Shown here piece after piece: positions 17,111-24,940 of a stretch of DNA of 37,842 nucleotides. Below the pieces are notes generated by a model. It worked only from the letters and a program-made list of their open reading frames with translations, did not search any database and was not told the origin of the DNA. A program made the position numbers and the translations under genes. Every line of letters begins with the position of its first letter. Positions within the stretch are counted from its first letter, which is position 1. The stretch lies in NCBI GenBank assembly GCA_030706145.1, contig JAUZPB010000033.1, positions 1-37,842 of the forward strand, read 5' to 3'. This stretch comes from Bacteroidota bacterium. GTDB lineage: Bacteria > Bacteroidota > Ignavibacteria > Ignavibacteriales > SURF-24.

Positions 17111-17713
17111 ATGGGATTTAGTACATTACTCGATATTTTAGGTTCGACAGTCATTGGGGGACTGCTCTTTATGATCCTCCTAAGAATGAATGATACAGCA
17201 ACGCAGAATACTTTTACTTTTGCAGGCGAAGCTCAGGTTCAGCAAAACCTCGTCTCTGTTGTTGAACTTCTAGAATATGATTTTAGAAAAATCGGCTATT
17301 GCGCTGACTTTACTAAGATCCCTGTACCGTCAAAAGCTATTATTGCTGCAGATTCAACAAGCATTAAGTTTTTAACAGACGTCTATCCTGCCGATGGTGT
17401 TGTTGATACAATGCGTTATTATCTTGGATCTGCAGATGAACTTTCTGGAACCCCAAATCCTAGAGATAAAATGCTCTACAGAGTGGTCAATTCTGAAAGC
17501 CCAAAGGGCTCAAATCTGGGCGTTACAAGATTTAGCATTACTTATTTTAACGCCCTGGGGAATAAAATACCCTTCCCAATTTCTGTCCCGGGCGAGATTT
17601 ATACAATGGAAATTGACGTTAAAGTCGAAAATACGGCAGCTTACAATGAGGAGTATTCAAATGCCTTCTGGAGGCAGATTAGATTGGCTGCAAGAAATAT
17701 CAGAAACAGGTAG
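17111..17713 (+). CDS. Pilin-like protein 2 (PilW-like)
   Basis: The 200-residue product begins MGFSTLLDILGSTVIGG, a hydrophobic helix that starts directly after Gly2 as in a processed type IV pilin. The phrase QQNLVSVVELLEYDFRKIGYC (about 45-66) resembles the helix in PilW-type minor pilins, where aligned residues read as an acidic-Arg-x-x-Gly-Tyr pattern. The remainder is beta-rich and ends in FWRQIRLAARNIRNR. A good ribosome binding site (AAAGGAG) sits ahead of the ATG. The normal basic leader peptide is absent. Co-transcription with both neighbours is near certain from 17- and 14-base gaps. Confidence 0.6.
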   Translation: MGFSTLLDILGSTVIGGLLFMILLRMNDTATQNTFTFAGEAQVQQNLVSVVELLEYDFRKIGYCADFTKIPVPSKAIIAADSTSIKFLTDVYPADGVVDTMRYYLGSADELSGTPNPRDKMLYRVVNSESPKGSNLGVTRFSITYFNALGNKIPFPISVPGEIYTMEIDVKVENTAAYNEEYSNAFWRQIRLAARNIRNR

Positions 17714-17727
17714 AGGGAGTATAATTT

Positions 17728-18969
17728 ATGGGCGGAAAAGCAAGTTTATATATGGTGCTGGGATTTAGCCTCATCTTTTTGGTGGCAGGCTATAATTATG
17801 GCCTCCTTACCAATAATGCAGTCGATAATAACGTGAATTATTACTGCGAAACTATTGCTCATAATATAGCTGTAAGCGGAGCTAATATTGCTGCTAATCA
17901 GGTATTCTTAAATAAAAGCTGGACAACGGGCTATTCTAATGTCCCTTTCTCCAATGGCACTATTAACGTAAAGGTCGAAAACGTCGGTGCAAACAATATT
18001 AAAATAACTTCGACCGGAACATACCAGAATATCACAAAAAAGGTCGAAATACTTCTTCAACCAAGTAGCTATGCCAAGTTTGCCTACTATATGAACATTT
18101 TCCCTGGCAGCAGCTTTCTTTATACAGGAGATACTATTACAGGACCTTTCCATACACAGGGGAAACTAAACGTTCAAGGTTCGCCAGTCTTCCAGGGTAA
18201 GGCCTCTGCAAAAAATGGACTGAAACTCTTAGATAAATATACTACCCCTAAGTTCTATGGCGGATTTGAAAGCGGCGTTGATATTCCAATTAACTGGGAT
18301 GTTACTCAAACAAAATTAGCTGCCCTTTCGGGCGGTCATGTCTTTAACTACGGCGGGGCAGGCAAAATGGACGTCCGCATTACATATAACGGAAATGCAA
18401 CTGTTACTTATAGCTACAGTACAAATGGTGGAGGTACCTGGACTCCCGATTCTACAAAACCCTTAAGTTCCTTTGCACCAAATGGAATTATATATGTCGA
18501 GAAAGGTAATGTCTACTTAAAAGGAACAGTCACCGGCAGGAATACATTATTCGTCGACCAGTCCTCAGGTGTTGGTACAGGTAATGTATATATTGATGGT
18601 GATGTGCTTTATAAAAGCAACCCTTTGACTAATCCTTCAAGCCAGGATATGCTTGGCATTGTTTGCTCTAATAACGTTCTTATTAGTGACAACACTGCTA
18701 ATAGAAATAACGTTGAAATAGATGCTTCAATTTTTGCTTATAAGGGGGGCCTGGGCCTGGTAAATGAAAATATGCCCGCTAGCGGAACTCTTAAGGTCTT
18801 CGGCGGCATAGTCGAATACCAGGCTCAGAATACCGGAACTGTTAATGGATCAGGTAAGGTTACAAACGGATATCACGAAAGGATTATTTTTGATGAACGC
18901 CTTATGCTTACCTCTCCGCCTTATTTCCCGGCAACAGATAAATATGAAATAATCTCATGGCTTGAATAA
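17728..18969 (+). CDS. Pilin-like protein 3 with DUF4900-like C-terminus (PilX-like)
   Basis: The 413-residue product has an N-terminal helix (about 6-24), then a helix with YCETIAHNIAVSGANIAANQ that recalls PilX/PilV-type helices rich in small residues. From about 130 it becomes a repetitive beta structure with phrases such as TITGPFHTQGKLNVQGSPVFQG, GNVYIDGDVLYKS and LKVFGGIVEYQ. This alternating glycine-rich pattern and the end motif DERL...PPYFP recall DUF4900-type proteins and bactofilin-like solenoids. It is preceded by AGAGGGAG as ribosome binding site and closes the operon. It probably forms an extended surface- or periplasm-facing domain. There is no enzyme motif. Confidence 0.6.
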   Translation: MGGKASLYMVLGFSLIFLVAGYNYGLLTNNAVDNNVNYYCETIAHNIAVSGANIAANQVFLNKSWTTGYSNVPFSNGTINVKVENVGANNIKITSTGTYQNITKKVEILLQPSSYAKFAYYMNIFPGSSFLYTGDTITGPFHTQGKLNVQGSPVFQGKASAKNGLKLLDKYTTPKFYGGFESGVDIPINWDVTQTKLAALSGGHVFNYGGAGKMDVRITYNGNATVTYSYSTNGGGTWTPDSTKPLSSFAPNGIIYVEKGNVYLKGTVTGRNTLFVDQSSGVGTGNVYIDGDVLYKSNPLTNPSSQDMLGIVCSNNVLISDNTANRNNVEIDASIFAYKGGLGLVNENMPASGTLKVFGGIVEYQAQNTGTVNGSGKVTNGYHERIIFDERLMLTSPPYFPATDKYEIISWLE

Positions 18970-19022
18970 CTTTCCCACCCCGTAGAGGAAATTTTGCCTC
19001 TTGTGTAAGGTGAATTATTTTT

Positions 19023-19050
19023 AGCAATGATCAATTAGTTGATCATTGCT
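19023..19050. terminator. Bidirectional terminator between convergent genes
   Basis: AGCAATGATCAA (19023-19034) pairs perfectly with TTGATCATTGCT (19039-19050) around the loop TTAG. Flanking AT-rich sequence is present on both sides. The stem overlaps the last codons of the hemolysin III family gene and also serves the pilin-like operon 54 bases upstream. Confidence 0.75.
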
Positions 19051-19703
19051 ATATATTTATACATCATCCAAAAGTGGCAGAAACTTCCAAGTAAGACAAA
19101 AAAATGCCATAATTCGTGTGATTCGAGTACTTTTGGTATGATTACAGGCTTTTTTAACGCATATACTATAGTGCCAGAGCTGTAGAAAAGTCCTCCCGAA
19201 ATTAACCATCTGAATGCCCCTTCTGGCATTGCCTTTACAATTGGAGTGTATGCAAGAAAGAAAAAATGCCCCATTATCAGATATAGCACTACCGGCAGCC
19301 AGGGTGGAAGCCCGTCCCAGAATATTCTTAATATCATCCCTATGAGTGCAATTAACCAAATGCTTGTCAAAAGATTCATCCCTAAGTCACCCCGAAGCGC
19401 AATTAAACATACCGGCGTATATGTCCCTGCAATCAGGACAAATATCATTGTCTGATCAAACTTCAAAAGTGAATGCCGCCCATCTTCACCAAGAGGCAGA
19501 AGATGGTAGATGGCACTGGCCGAATAAAGTAAAATTAAACTGATTCCGTAAATTGTAAATGAAATTATATGAAGTGGATTCGCCTTTATAAAAGAGAAAT
19601 AAATTAGTACAATCATACCGGCAACTGAAAGAAACAAACCTAATAAATGTGATAACCCGCTTACCGGCTCTTTTAACTTCGAAGTTAGCAGCCAGTTCAT
19701 CAT
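19035..19703 (-). CDS. Hemolysin III / TrhA family seven-helix membrane protein
   Basis: The 222-residue protein has about seven membrane helices and the family landmarks: GLSHLLGL near the N-terminus, SAIYHLLP, LKFDQTMIFVLIAGTYTP in the middle and ESHELWHFFVLLGSFCHF at the C-terminus. The His residues of these motifs form a metal site in the related PAQR receptors. The family includes TrhA, linked to membrane lipid homeostasis; haemolysis is a historic name. It is a single gene with its own promoter in the 273-base upstream spacer. Confidence 0.9.
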   Translation of the reverse strand: MMNWLLTSKLKEPVSGLSHLLGLFLSVAGMIVLIYFSFIKANPLHIISFTIYGISLILLYSASAIYHLLPLGEDGRHSLLKFDQTMIFVLIAGTYTPVCLIALRGDLGMNLLTSIWLIALIGMILRIFWDGLPPWLPVVLYLIMGHFFFLAYTPIVKAMPEGAFRWLISGGLFYSSGTIVYALKKPVIIPKVLESHELWHFFVLLGSFCHFWMMYKYIAMIN

Positions 19704-19864
19704 TTTTCCCTCACCAAATCAAAAACCTAAACATTAATTCCTAAAGTTTACTTGTGCAAACCTAGGTCTATTCTATACATGACCGATCTTAATCTTAATA
19801 AGCCAAAGCCCTCAAAGGTCAAATGGCATGCATAAATAATAGGACCCCTAGTCCTTTATTAATC

Positions 19865-19879
19865 AACAGGTTACCTGTT
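19865..19879. promoter_or_regulatory. 15-base palindrome AACAGGTTACCTGTT
   Basis: AACAGGT-T-ACCTGTT is a perfect odd-centred palindrome, about 160 bases upstream of the hemolysin III family start and about 100 beyond the cheD stop. A second small inverted repeat, AGGAC...GTCCT, lies just before it (about 19841-19856). This could be an operator; no cognate regulator is in reach. Confidence 0.3.
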
Positions 19880-19976
19880 CATAAAGTTCTACGAGGGATT
19901 ATATGGATATGTGTGTGTGATAAAAAACCTTAATAAGCTCTAAATTCGCAGAAAATTCTAAATGGATAAAATTTTA

Positions 19977-20528
19977 CTAAAATATCGTCGTATCAGGCTT
20001 TATTATCTGTGTAGGGTACTTATTTAGGAATTCTTCTTCTTTACTAAAGGTCTTAAAGAAACTGGACCTTATTTTTTTTAGATAAATTTCCGAGGTGTCT
20101 GTATGAAAGTAGATCGTCCTTGTAAATGTCCCACCTGTGTGCCGGCTAATAATTGGTATCGATTCGATCCTAAGGAAACTCTCTACAAATTCGATGTTTT
20201 TCCTTCCTGGTGAGTCTTTTATTGAAAAGTCAGGCAGAAGATGCGCCCCTCCAAAGATCTTTGCAATTAAATTTTGCTTTTTCCCACCAAGTGAAAATAT
20301 GCGGTTAAGCAGCAGCTCAACTGCATTTATACCAAAACGTGCACTGTCATTGTAGGTCTTAAGGTCTGGAGTGCCGGGTAAAAGTATATGGTTCATCCCA
20401 CCAATACGGGCTTTTTTTTCAAAAAAACAGACAGCTACACAGGAACCTAGTGTAGTATAAAGTGTGGCAGGCTCGCTTGAAGCGTAGTATTCACCAATAT
20501 TTATGTGTATCTTTTCCCTTACTTTCAC
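19977..20528 (-). CDS. cheD: CheD, chemoreceptor glutamine deamidase
   Basis: CheD deamidates specific glutamines on chemoreceptors and often works with CheC. The 183-residue product has the catalytic Cys30 in TTLGSCVAVCF and His47 in IGGMNHILLP, and family segments NDSARFGINAVELLLN and AKIFGGAHLL. The last 25 residues are a variable tail. It stands alone: no cheA, cheY, receptor or cheC is nearby. An orphan cheD next to valS suggests that the main chemotaxis or surface-motility genes lie elsewhere. It is divergent from valS, with 238 bases of spacer. Confidence 0.92.
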   Translation of the reverse strand: MKVREKIHINIGEYYASSEPATLYTTLGSCVAVCFFEKKARIGGMNHILLPGTPDLKTYNDSARFGINAVELLLNRIFSLGGKKQNLIAKIFGGAHLLPDFSIKDSPGRKNIEFVESFLRIESIPIISRHTGGTFTRTIYFHTDTSEIYLKKIRSSFFKTFSKEEEFLNKYPTQIIKPDTTIF

Positions 20529-20726
20529 TCTTTTACACTATCCTTGACTTACTAGATCAAAATCGTTCACTTAAGTTTAATACTCCATTACAAACATAGT
20601 GTAATTTTTGTCATTATGAAACCCTTTAACTCTGAACTACAGCTCTCTTTTCGGCTTCTCCTTATTTTTCAAAGATTTATACGTTATGGTATTAACAAAT
20701 GCTTCAGAAAATTCTGCAATTTTCCG

Positions 20727-20735
20727 TATATTTAG
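20727..20735 (+). promoter_or_regulatory. Possible -7 element of valS
   Basis: TATATTTAG lies 31 bases before the valS ATG and resembles the Bacteroidota -7 consensus TAnnTTTG. No good -33 TTTG is visible at the right distance. Confidence 0.35.
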
Positions 20736-20766
20736 GACTAATTTTTAAAACAGAAGAGTTGAAAAG

Positions 20767-23388
20767 ATGTCTGAACTTAAAACTGCAGAATTACCAAAAG
20801 CATATAATCCTAATAGCGTTGAAGATAAATGGTATGCTTACTGGGAAAACCATAAGCTCTACCATTCAGAAATTGACCCGAAAAAAAAGGCTTATACCAT
20901 CGTTATCCCTCCTCCTAATGTAACTGGAATACTTACAATGGGACATATCCTGAACAATTCAATTCAGGATGCTTTTATCCGCTATAAAAGAATGAAAGGC
21001 TTCAATGCCTGCTGGGTCCCTGGAACCGATCACGCCTCAATTGCTACAGAGGCAAAAGTCACTAACTACCTGAAAGAACAGGGAGTTGATAAAAGACAGA
21101 TAGGACGGGATGAATTCCTGAAGTATTGCTGGGAATGGACGGCAAAATATGGCGGAATAATTACTAAGCAGTTAAGAAAACTTGGCGTAAGCTGCGACTG
21201 GCAAAGAGAACGCTTCACAATGGATGAGCACTACTATGGCAAGGTAATAGAAGCTTTTGTCAATCTGTATAAAAAAGGAAAGATCTATCGCGGCTTCAGA
21301 ATGGTTAACTGGTGCCCTGCTTCTAAATCTGCTATTTCAGATGAAGAGGTAATCTACAGGCAGGTAAATGGAAAACTCTGGTATCTTAAATATCCTGTTA
21401 AAGACAGTAACAGATTTGTTATTGTAGCTACCACACGCCCTGAAACTATGCTGGGCGATACTGGAATTGCTGTTAATCCAAAGGATGAAAGATATAAAGA
21501 CCTTATTGGCAAAATGGTCGTACTCCCAATTGTCGGCCGCGAAATCCCAATTTTTGCCGATGATTATGTCGAACTTGAATTCGGTACAGGCGCAGTTAAA
21601 GTTACTCCGGCTCACGATGTAAATGACTATGAAATGGGCAAACGCCATAACCTTGAATTTATTAACATCTTTAACCCCGATGCTTCGACTAATGGTAATG
21701 TCCCTGAAGATCTTAGAAACTTAGACCGTTATGTCGTTAGAGAAAAAGTAATAGAAAGATTTGAAGCTTTGGAACTCCTTGAAAAAACTGAGGACTATAC
21801 AAATAAGGTCGGCTATTCAGAACGCGGCGGAGTGCCAATTGAACCTTATCTGTCTGAACAGTGGTTCCTGAAGATGGATGAGCTTGCCTGCCCGGCCCTC
21901 GAGGTTGTAAAAGAAGGCAAGATACACTTCCACCCCGATCACTGGGTAAAGACTTATGAACATTGGATGGAAAATATTCAGGATTGGTGCATCTCTAGAC
22001 AGCTTTGGTGGGGTCACAGGATCCCGGTATGGTATAACAAGAACAATCATGAGACTTATTGTGACGTTACACCTCCTGAAGATATTGAAAACTGGCGCCA
22101 GGATGAGGATGTACTTGATACCTGGGCCTCTAGCTGGCTTTGGGCCCACGAAGTTTTTAAGAGCAAAGAAGAACAAAACTATTATTACCCGACTGATACT
22201 CTGGTTACTGCTCCTGATATTATCTTCTTCTGGGTAGCAAGAATGATTATGTCTGGTTTGGAATTTATGCACGACATCCCCTTTAAGGATGTCTATTTTA
22301 CTAGCGTTATTCGTGACCTTCAGGGCCGAAAAATGAGTAAATCTCTAGGTAATTCTCCTGACCCTCTCGATGTTATCGAGGAATATGGCGCCGATGCACT
22401 TAGATTTTCTGTCCTCTATCTTGCTCCTCTTGGCCAGGATGTCCTCTTTAGCACTGAAAAATGCGAAATTGGTAGAAACTTTGCCAACAAGATATGGAAC
22501 GCAGGTAGATATCTTCTTATGAATGCCCAAAGCATTCCTGTAAATAATGACCTTAAAGATAAATACAGAGATTTCGCAGATGAATGGATTATCTCCCGGT
22601 TTGAAAGTACATTAAAACAGATCGACGAGGCAATGAACCGCTTTGAGATAAATAACGCCGTTAAGATTATTTACTCATACGTATGGAATGACTTCTGCGA
22701 TTGGTATATAGAAATGTCTAAGAGCCGCCTTTACTCTGATGATGAGAACGTAAAATCAGCTGTCCTGACTAGAGCTCTTTCTTTATTTGAAGAGATGCTT
22801 AAACTGGTTCATCCTTTTATGCCTTTTATTACAGAGGAGATCTGGCACCTTATTTATGAAAGAAAAGATGGTGAAAGCATTTCTACTTCTGACTTCCCTA
22901 AGTTTGATCCTTCACTCGTTAACTCTGAGGCTGAGGACCAGATTCACTTTGTGCAGGAAATTGTTACTGCAATACGTAATATTCGCGGCGAGATGAATAT
23001 CCCACCATCGAAATTCGTTAATGTATATATTAGAGGCAAAAAAGTAACAGAAAATGAAACACTCTATATAAAGAAACTTGGCAAGGTTGAAAATATCTTT
23101 AACCATGAGAATATAGAAAAACCAAAAGCTTCTGCTTCATCTGTTGTCGCTGGTTCAGATATCTTTGTCCCTTTAGAAGGCCTTATTGATCTGGATGTTG
23201 AACGCAATAGATTGCAAAAGGACATCGCAAGACTAGAAGGCAGCTTAATGGGTGTTAGTAAAAAACTTTCTAATGAAAATTTTGTCAATAATGCTCCGGC
23301 CGATGTCGTTGCAAAAGAAAGACAGAAAAAAGCAGACTGGGAAGAAAAGATCAATAAGCTAAAAACTATGCTCGATGATCTTAAATAG
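20767..23388 (+). CDS. valS: Valyl-tRNA synthetase
   Basis: ValS charges tRNA(Val) and edits threonine. The 873-residue class I enzyme has the HIGH-type motif in PPNVTGILTMGH (about 49-60), where the first His of the usual HMGH is Thr. The KMSKS loop is at about 522-526 (GRKMSKSLGNSPDP). The editing domain carries TTRPETMLGDTGIAVNP. The DWCISRQLWWGHRIP block and the C-terminal coiled coil (LDVERNRLQKDIARLEGSL, about 820-870) complete the standard architecture. The upstream ORF in another frame (20699) is a shadow. The start ATG follows AGTTGAAAAG, a weak ribosome site. Confidence 0.97.
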   Translation: MSELKTAELPKAYNPNSVEDKWYAYWENHKLYHSEIDPKKKAYTIVIPPPNVTGILTMGHILNNSIQDAFIRYKRMKGFNACWVPGTDHASIATEAKVTNYLKEQGVDKRQIGRDEFLKYCWEWTAKYGGIITKQLRKLGVSCDWQRERFTMDEHYYGKVIEAFVNLYKKGKIYRGFRMVNWCPASKSAISDEEVIYRQVNGKLWYLKYPVKDSNRFVIVATTRPETMLGDTGIAVNPKDERYKDLIGKMVVLPIVGREIPIFADDYVELEFGTGAVKVTPAHDVNDYEMGKRHNLEFINIFNPDASTNGNVPEDLRNLDRYVVREKVIERFEALELLEKTEDYTNKVGYSERGGVPIEPYLSEQWFLKMDELACPALEVVKEGKIHFHPDHWVKTYEHWMENIQDWCISRQLWWGHRIPVWYNKNNHETYCDVTPPEDIENWRQDEDVLDTWASSWLWAHEVFKSKEEQNYYYPTDTLVTAPDIIFFWVARMIMSGLEFMHDIPFKDVYFTSVIRDLQGRKMSKSLGNSPDPLDVIEEYGADALRFSVLYLAPLGQDVLFSTEKCEIGRNFANKIWNAGRYLLMNAQSIPVNNDLKDKYRDFADEWIISRFESTLKQIDEAMNRFEINNAVKIIYSYVWNDFCDWYIEMSKSRLYSDDENVKSAVLTRALSLFEEMLKLVHPFMPFITEEIWHLIYERKDGESISTSDFPKFDPSLVNSEAEDQIHFVQEIVTAIRNIRGEMNIPPSKFVNVYIRGKKVTENETLYIKKLGKVENIFNHENIEKPKASASSVVAGSDIFVPLEGLIDLDVERNRLQKDIARLEGSLMGVSKKLSNENFVNNAPADVVAKERQKKADWEEKINKLKTMLDDLK

Positions 23389-23471
23389 AGAAAACTGCCC
23401 TTTGGTTGATGTAAACTGTTTTTTTCGTAGATTATATAATTATAATTTGCTGGACATTTATTCCTTATTAT

Positions 23472-23506
23472 CGTGCACAGAAATCCTTATATTGTTTCTG
23501 TGCACG
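23472..23506. promoter_or_regulatory. Perfect 12-bp inverted repeat upstream of the PspC operon
   Basis: CGTGCACAGAAA (23472-23483) and TTTCTGTGCACG (23495-23506) are exact reverse complements separated by 11 bases, ending 29 bases before the ATG. The right arm is not followed by a T run, so this is more likely an operator or leader hairpin than a terminator for valS. No protein-binding site of this form is known to me. Confidence 0.5.
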
Positions 23507-23535
23507 TTATATATAGTATTAAAAGAAGAATTTAT

Positions 23536-24441
23536 ATGAACGAAGATATTCATTCGGAGAAAGATCAGGAAGAGGGGCATTCAAAAGGAGATGAAGGCTC
23601 GAAAGAAAATGATAAGGCAAATCAAAAGAAAAGTCCTGATAGTCAAAACGATGAGTTAAAAGATCACATTGACTCAAACGATAGCGACTCACAAGAGCAA
23701 AACGAGCCTTTAGAAAATGAGCAACCCAAGAGTAATGAAAATATTAGTTTCCAAAGACTCTATCGCTCTAAAAAAAATAAAATAATTTTGGGAGTGTGTA
23801 GTGGACTGGGTAAGTATTTTAATATTGATCCTGTGATATTCAGGCTCCTTTTTATTTTAAGTCTTCTTTTAGGTGGATGGGGAATTTTGGTCTATTTTAT
23901 AGCTGGAATTGTTTTACCCTATGACCCAGCTGATTCTAAGCAATTGCAAGCTGATAAATTCTCCTTACAAGCTGGGGCCTCTTCTACTGAAACTGCAGAA
24001 GAAAAAAACAATGCTATGAGGGAAAATACACGAATGGTTGTAGGCTCTTCGCTTATTCTCCTTGGTTTGTTTGCACTCTTGAAAAGTACAGGCCTTATAA
24101 GCTATTTCTCTTTCTTTGGCCTTTCAAATGAGATAATTATGCCTATTGGACTTATTGCTGTAGGAATTTTTCTTATTTATAGACATAACTATTTCCCTAA
24201 CTCAGAAATACTGGAGGAAGATGTTGAGGAGTATTATCCCAGAATTCTTTACCTTTCGTCTTATGACAAAAAAATCTCTGGCGTTTGCGGAGGCTTGGGT
24301 AAGTATTTTCATATGGATTCTAACCTGATTAGAGTCTTTTTCCTGATCTTTGCTTTCTGCTCCTTTGGCATTGGAATTCTGATTTATTTCCTTTTTGCTT
24401 TTGTAGTCCCGAAAGAAGAAAATGGGGTAAACATTGAATAA
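23536..24441 (+). CDS. Membrane protein with two PspC domains
   Basis: The 301-residue protein starts with about 70 acidic, low-complexity residues rich in Glu, Asp, Lys and Asn. Two PspC domains follow, each of the form (Y/L)RS..K..I.GVCSGLGKYF..D....R..F: the first about 75-140, the second about 245-300. Between them are two further membrane helices. PspC domains sense inner-membrane stress and regulate PspA-type responses. An in-frame GTG at 23473 would add 21 residues coded inside the inverted repeat; I prefer the Met at 23536. The stop overlaps the next gene by 8 bases. Confidence 0.8.
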   Translation: MNEDIHSEKDQEEGHSKGDEGSKENDKANQKKSPDSQNDELKDHIDSNDSDSQEQNEPLENEQPKSNENISFQRLYRSKKNKIILGVCSGLGKYFNIDPVIFRLLFILSLLLGGWGILVYFIAGIVLPYDPADSKQLQADKFSLQAGASSTETAEEKNNAMRENTRMVVGSSLILLGLFALLKSTGLISYFSFFGLSNEIIMPIGLIAVGIFLIYRHNYFPNSEILEEDVEEYYPRILYLSSYDKKISGVCGGLGKYFHMDSNLIRVFFLIFAFCSFGIGILIYFLFAFVVPKEENGVNIE

Positions 24442-24940
24442 AAGACATCAATCTCTGTTAAGTTATATCTTTATATTAGTCGCTTTAGCTTATGTACTTA
24501 AACTTACGGGTGTAATTCATATTAGCGTTACTATTGTTATTGCATATGCCTTTCTTTTCTATGGCGTTCTTTCAGTATATGTTAGTATGGGCACACATCA
24601 GCGTGCAGGTCTGTTTCTTGGGACAACGATCTTTTTAACTGGTGTAATTCTTTTTGTAGTTGAGAACTATACAATCATACAGCCTAGTATTCTTGTCTTC
24701 CCTTCAGTTCTCTTTATTTTGGGGGCTGGATTTCTTATGCTTTATATTGATGACCACTTGAACACTATCTTTCTCTATAGCGCACTTATTTTAATTCCAC
24801 TGTCTGTCCTTTCGATGCTCTTTGTCAGAAGATTTGCTGTCTTTGGCCTTGCTAATCGCCTTGCTGCCGGACTTGCAGATTATTATCCTGTATTTATTAT
24901 TTTACTTGGAGTTTATCTTTTACTTAACCGTAAGGGCTGA
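24434..24940 (+). CDS. Multi-helix membrane protein paired with the PspC gene
   Basis: The 168-residue product is almost entirely hydrophobic, with about five helices (for example SYIFILVALAYVLKL and VFPSVLFILGAGFLML) and short loops. No named family is recognised; proteins next to PspC in Bacteroidota often have this form. The start is TTG at 24434, overlapping the PspC stop, with AATGGGG as a possible ribosome site. Its 3' end overlaps the convergent anti-sigma gene by 21 bases. Confidence 0.7.
   Translation: MNKRHQSLLSYIFILVALAYVLKLTGVIHISVTIVIAYAFLFYGVLSVYVSMGTHQRAGLFLGTTIFLTGVILFVVENYTIIQPSILVFPSVLFILGAGFLMLYIDDHLNTIFLYSALILIPLSVLSMLFVRRFAVFGLANRLAAGLADYYPVFIILLGVYLLLNRKG

Noticed and set aside
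19908-19922. TATGTGTGTGTGAT shared with 27740-27753
   Set aside because: A short dinucleotide run is expected by chance and has no consistent position relative to genes.
23473-23535. GTG-initiated 21-residue N-terminal extension of the PspC protein
   Set aside because: It is coded mainly by the inverted repeat and looks non-coding; the Met at 23536 is followed by the acidic tail typical of such proteins.
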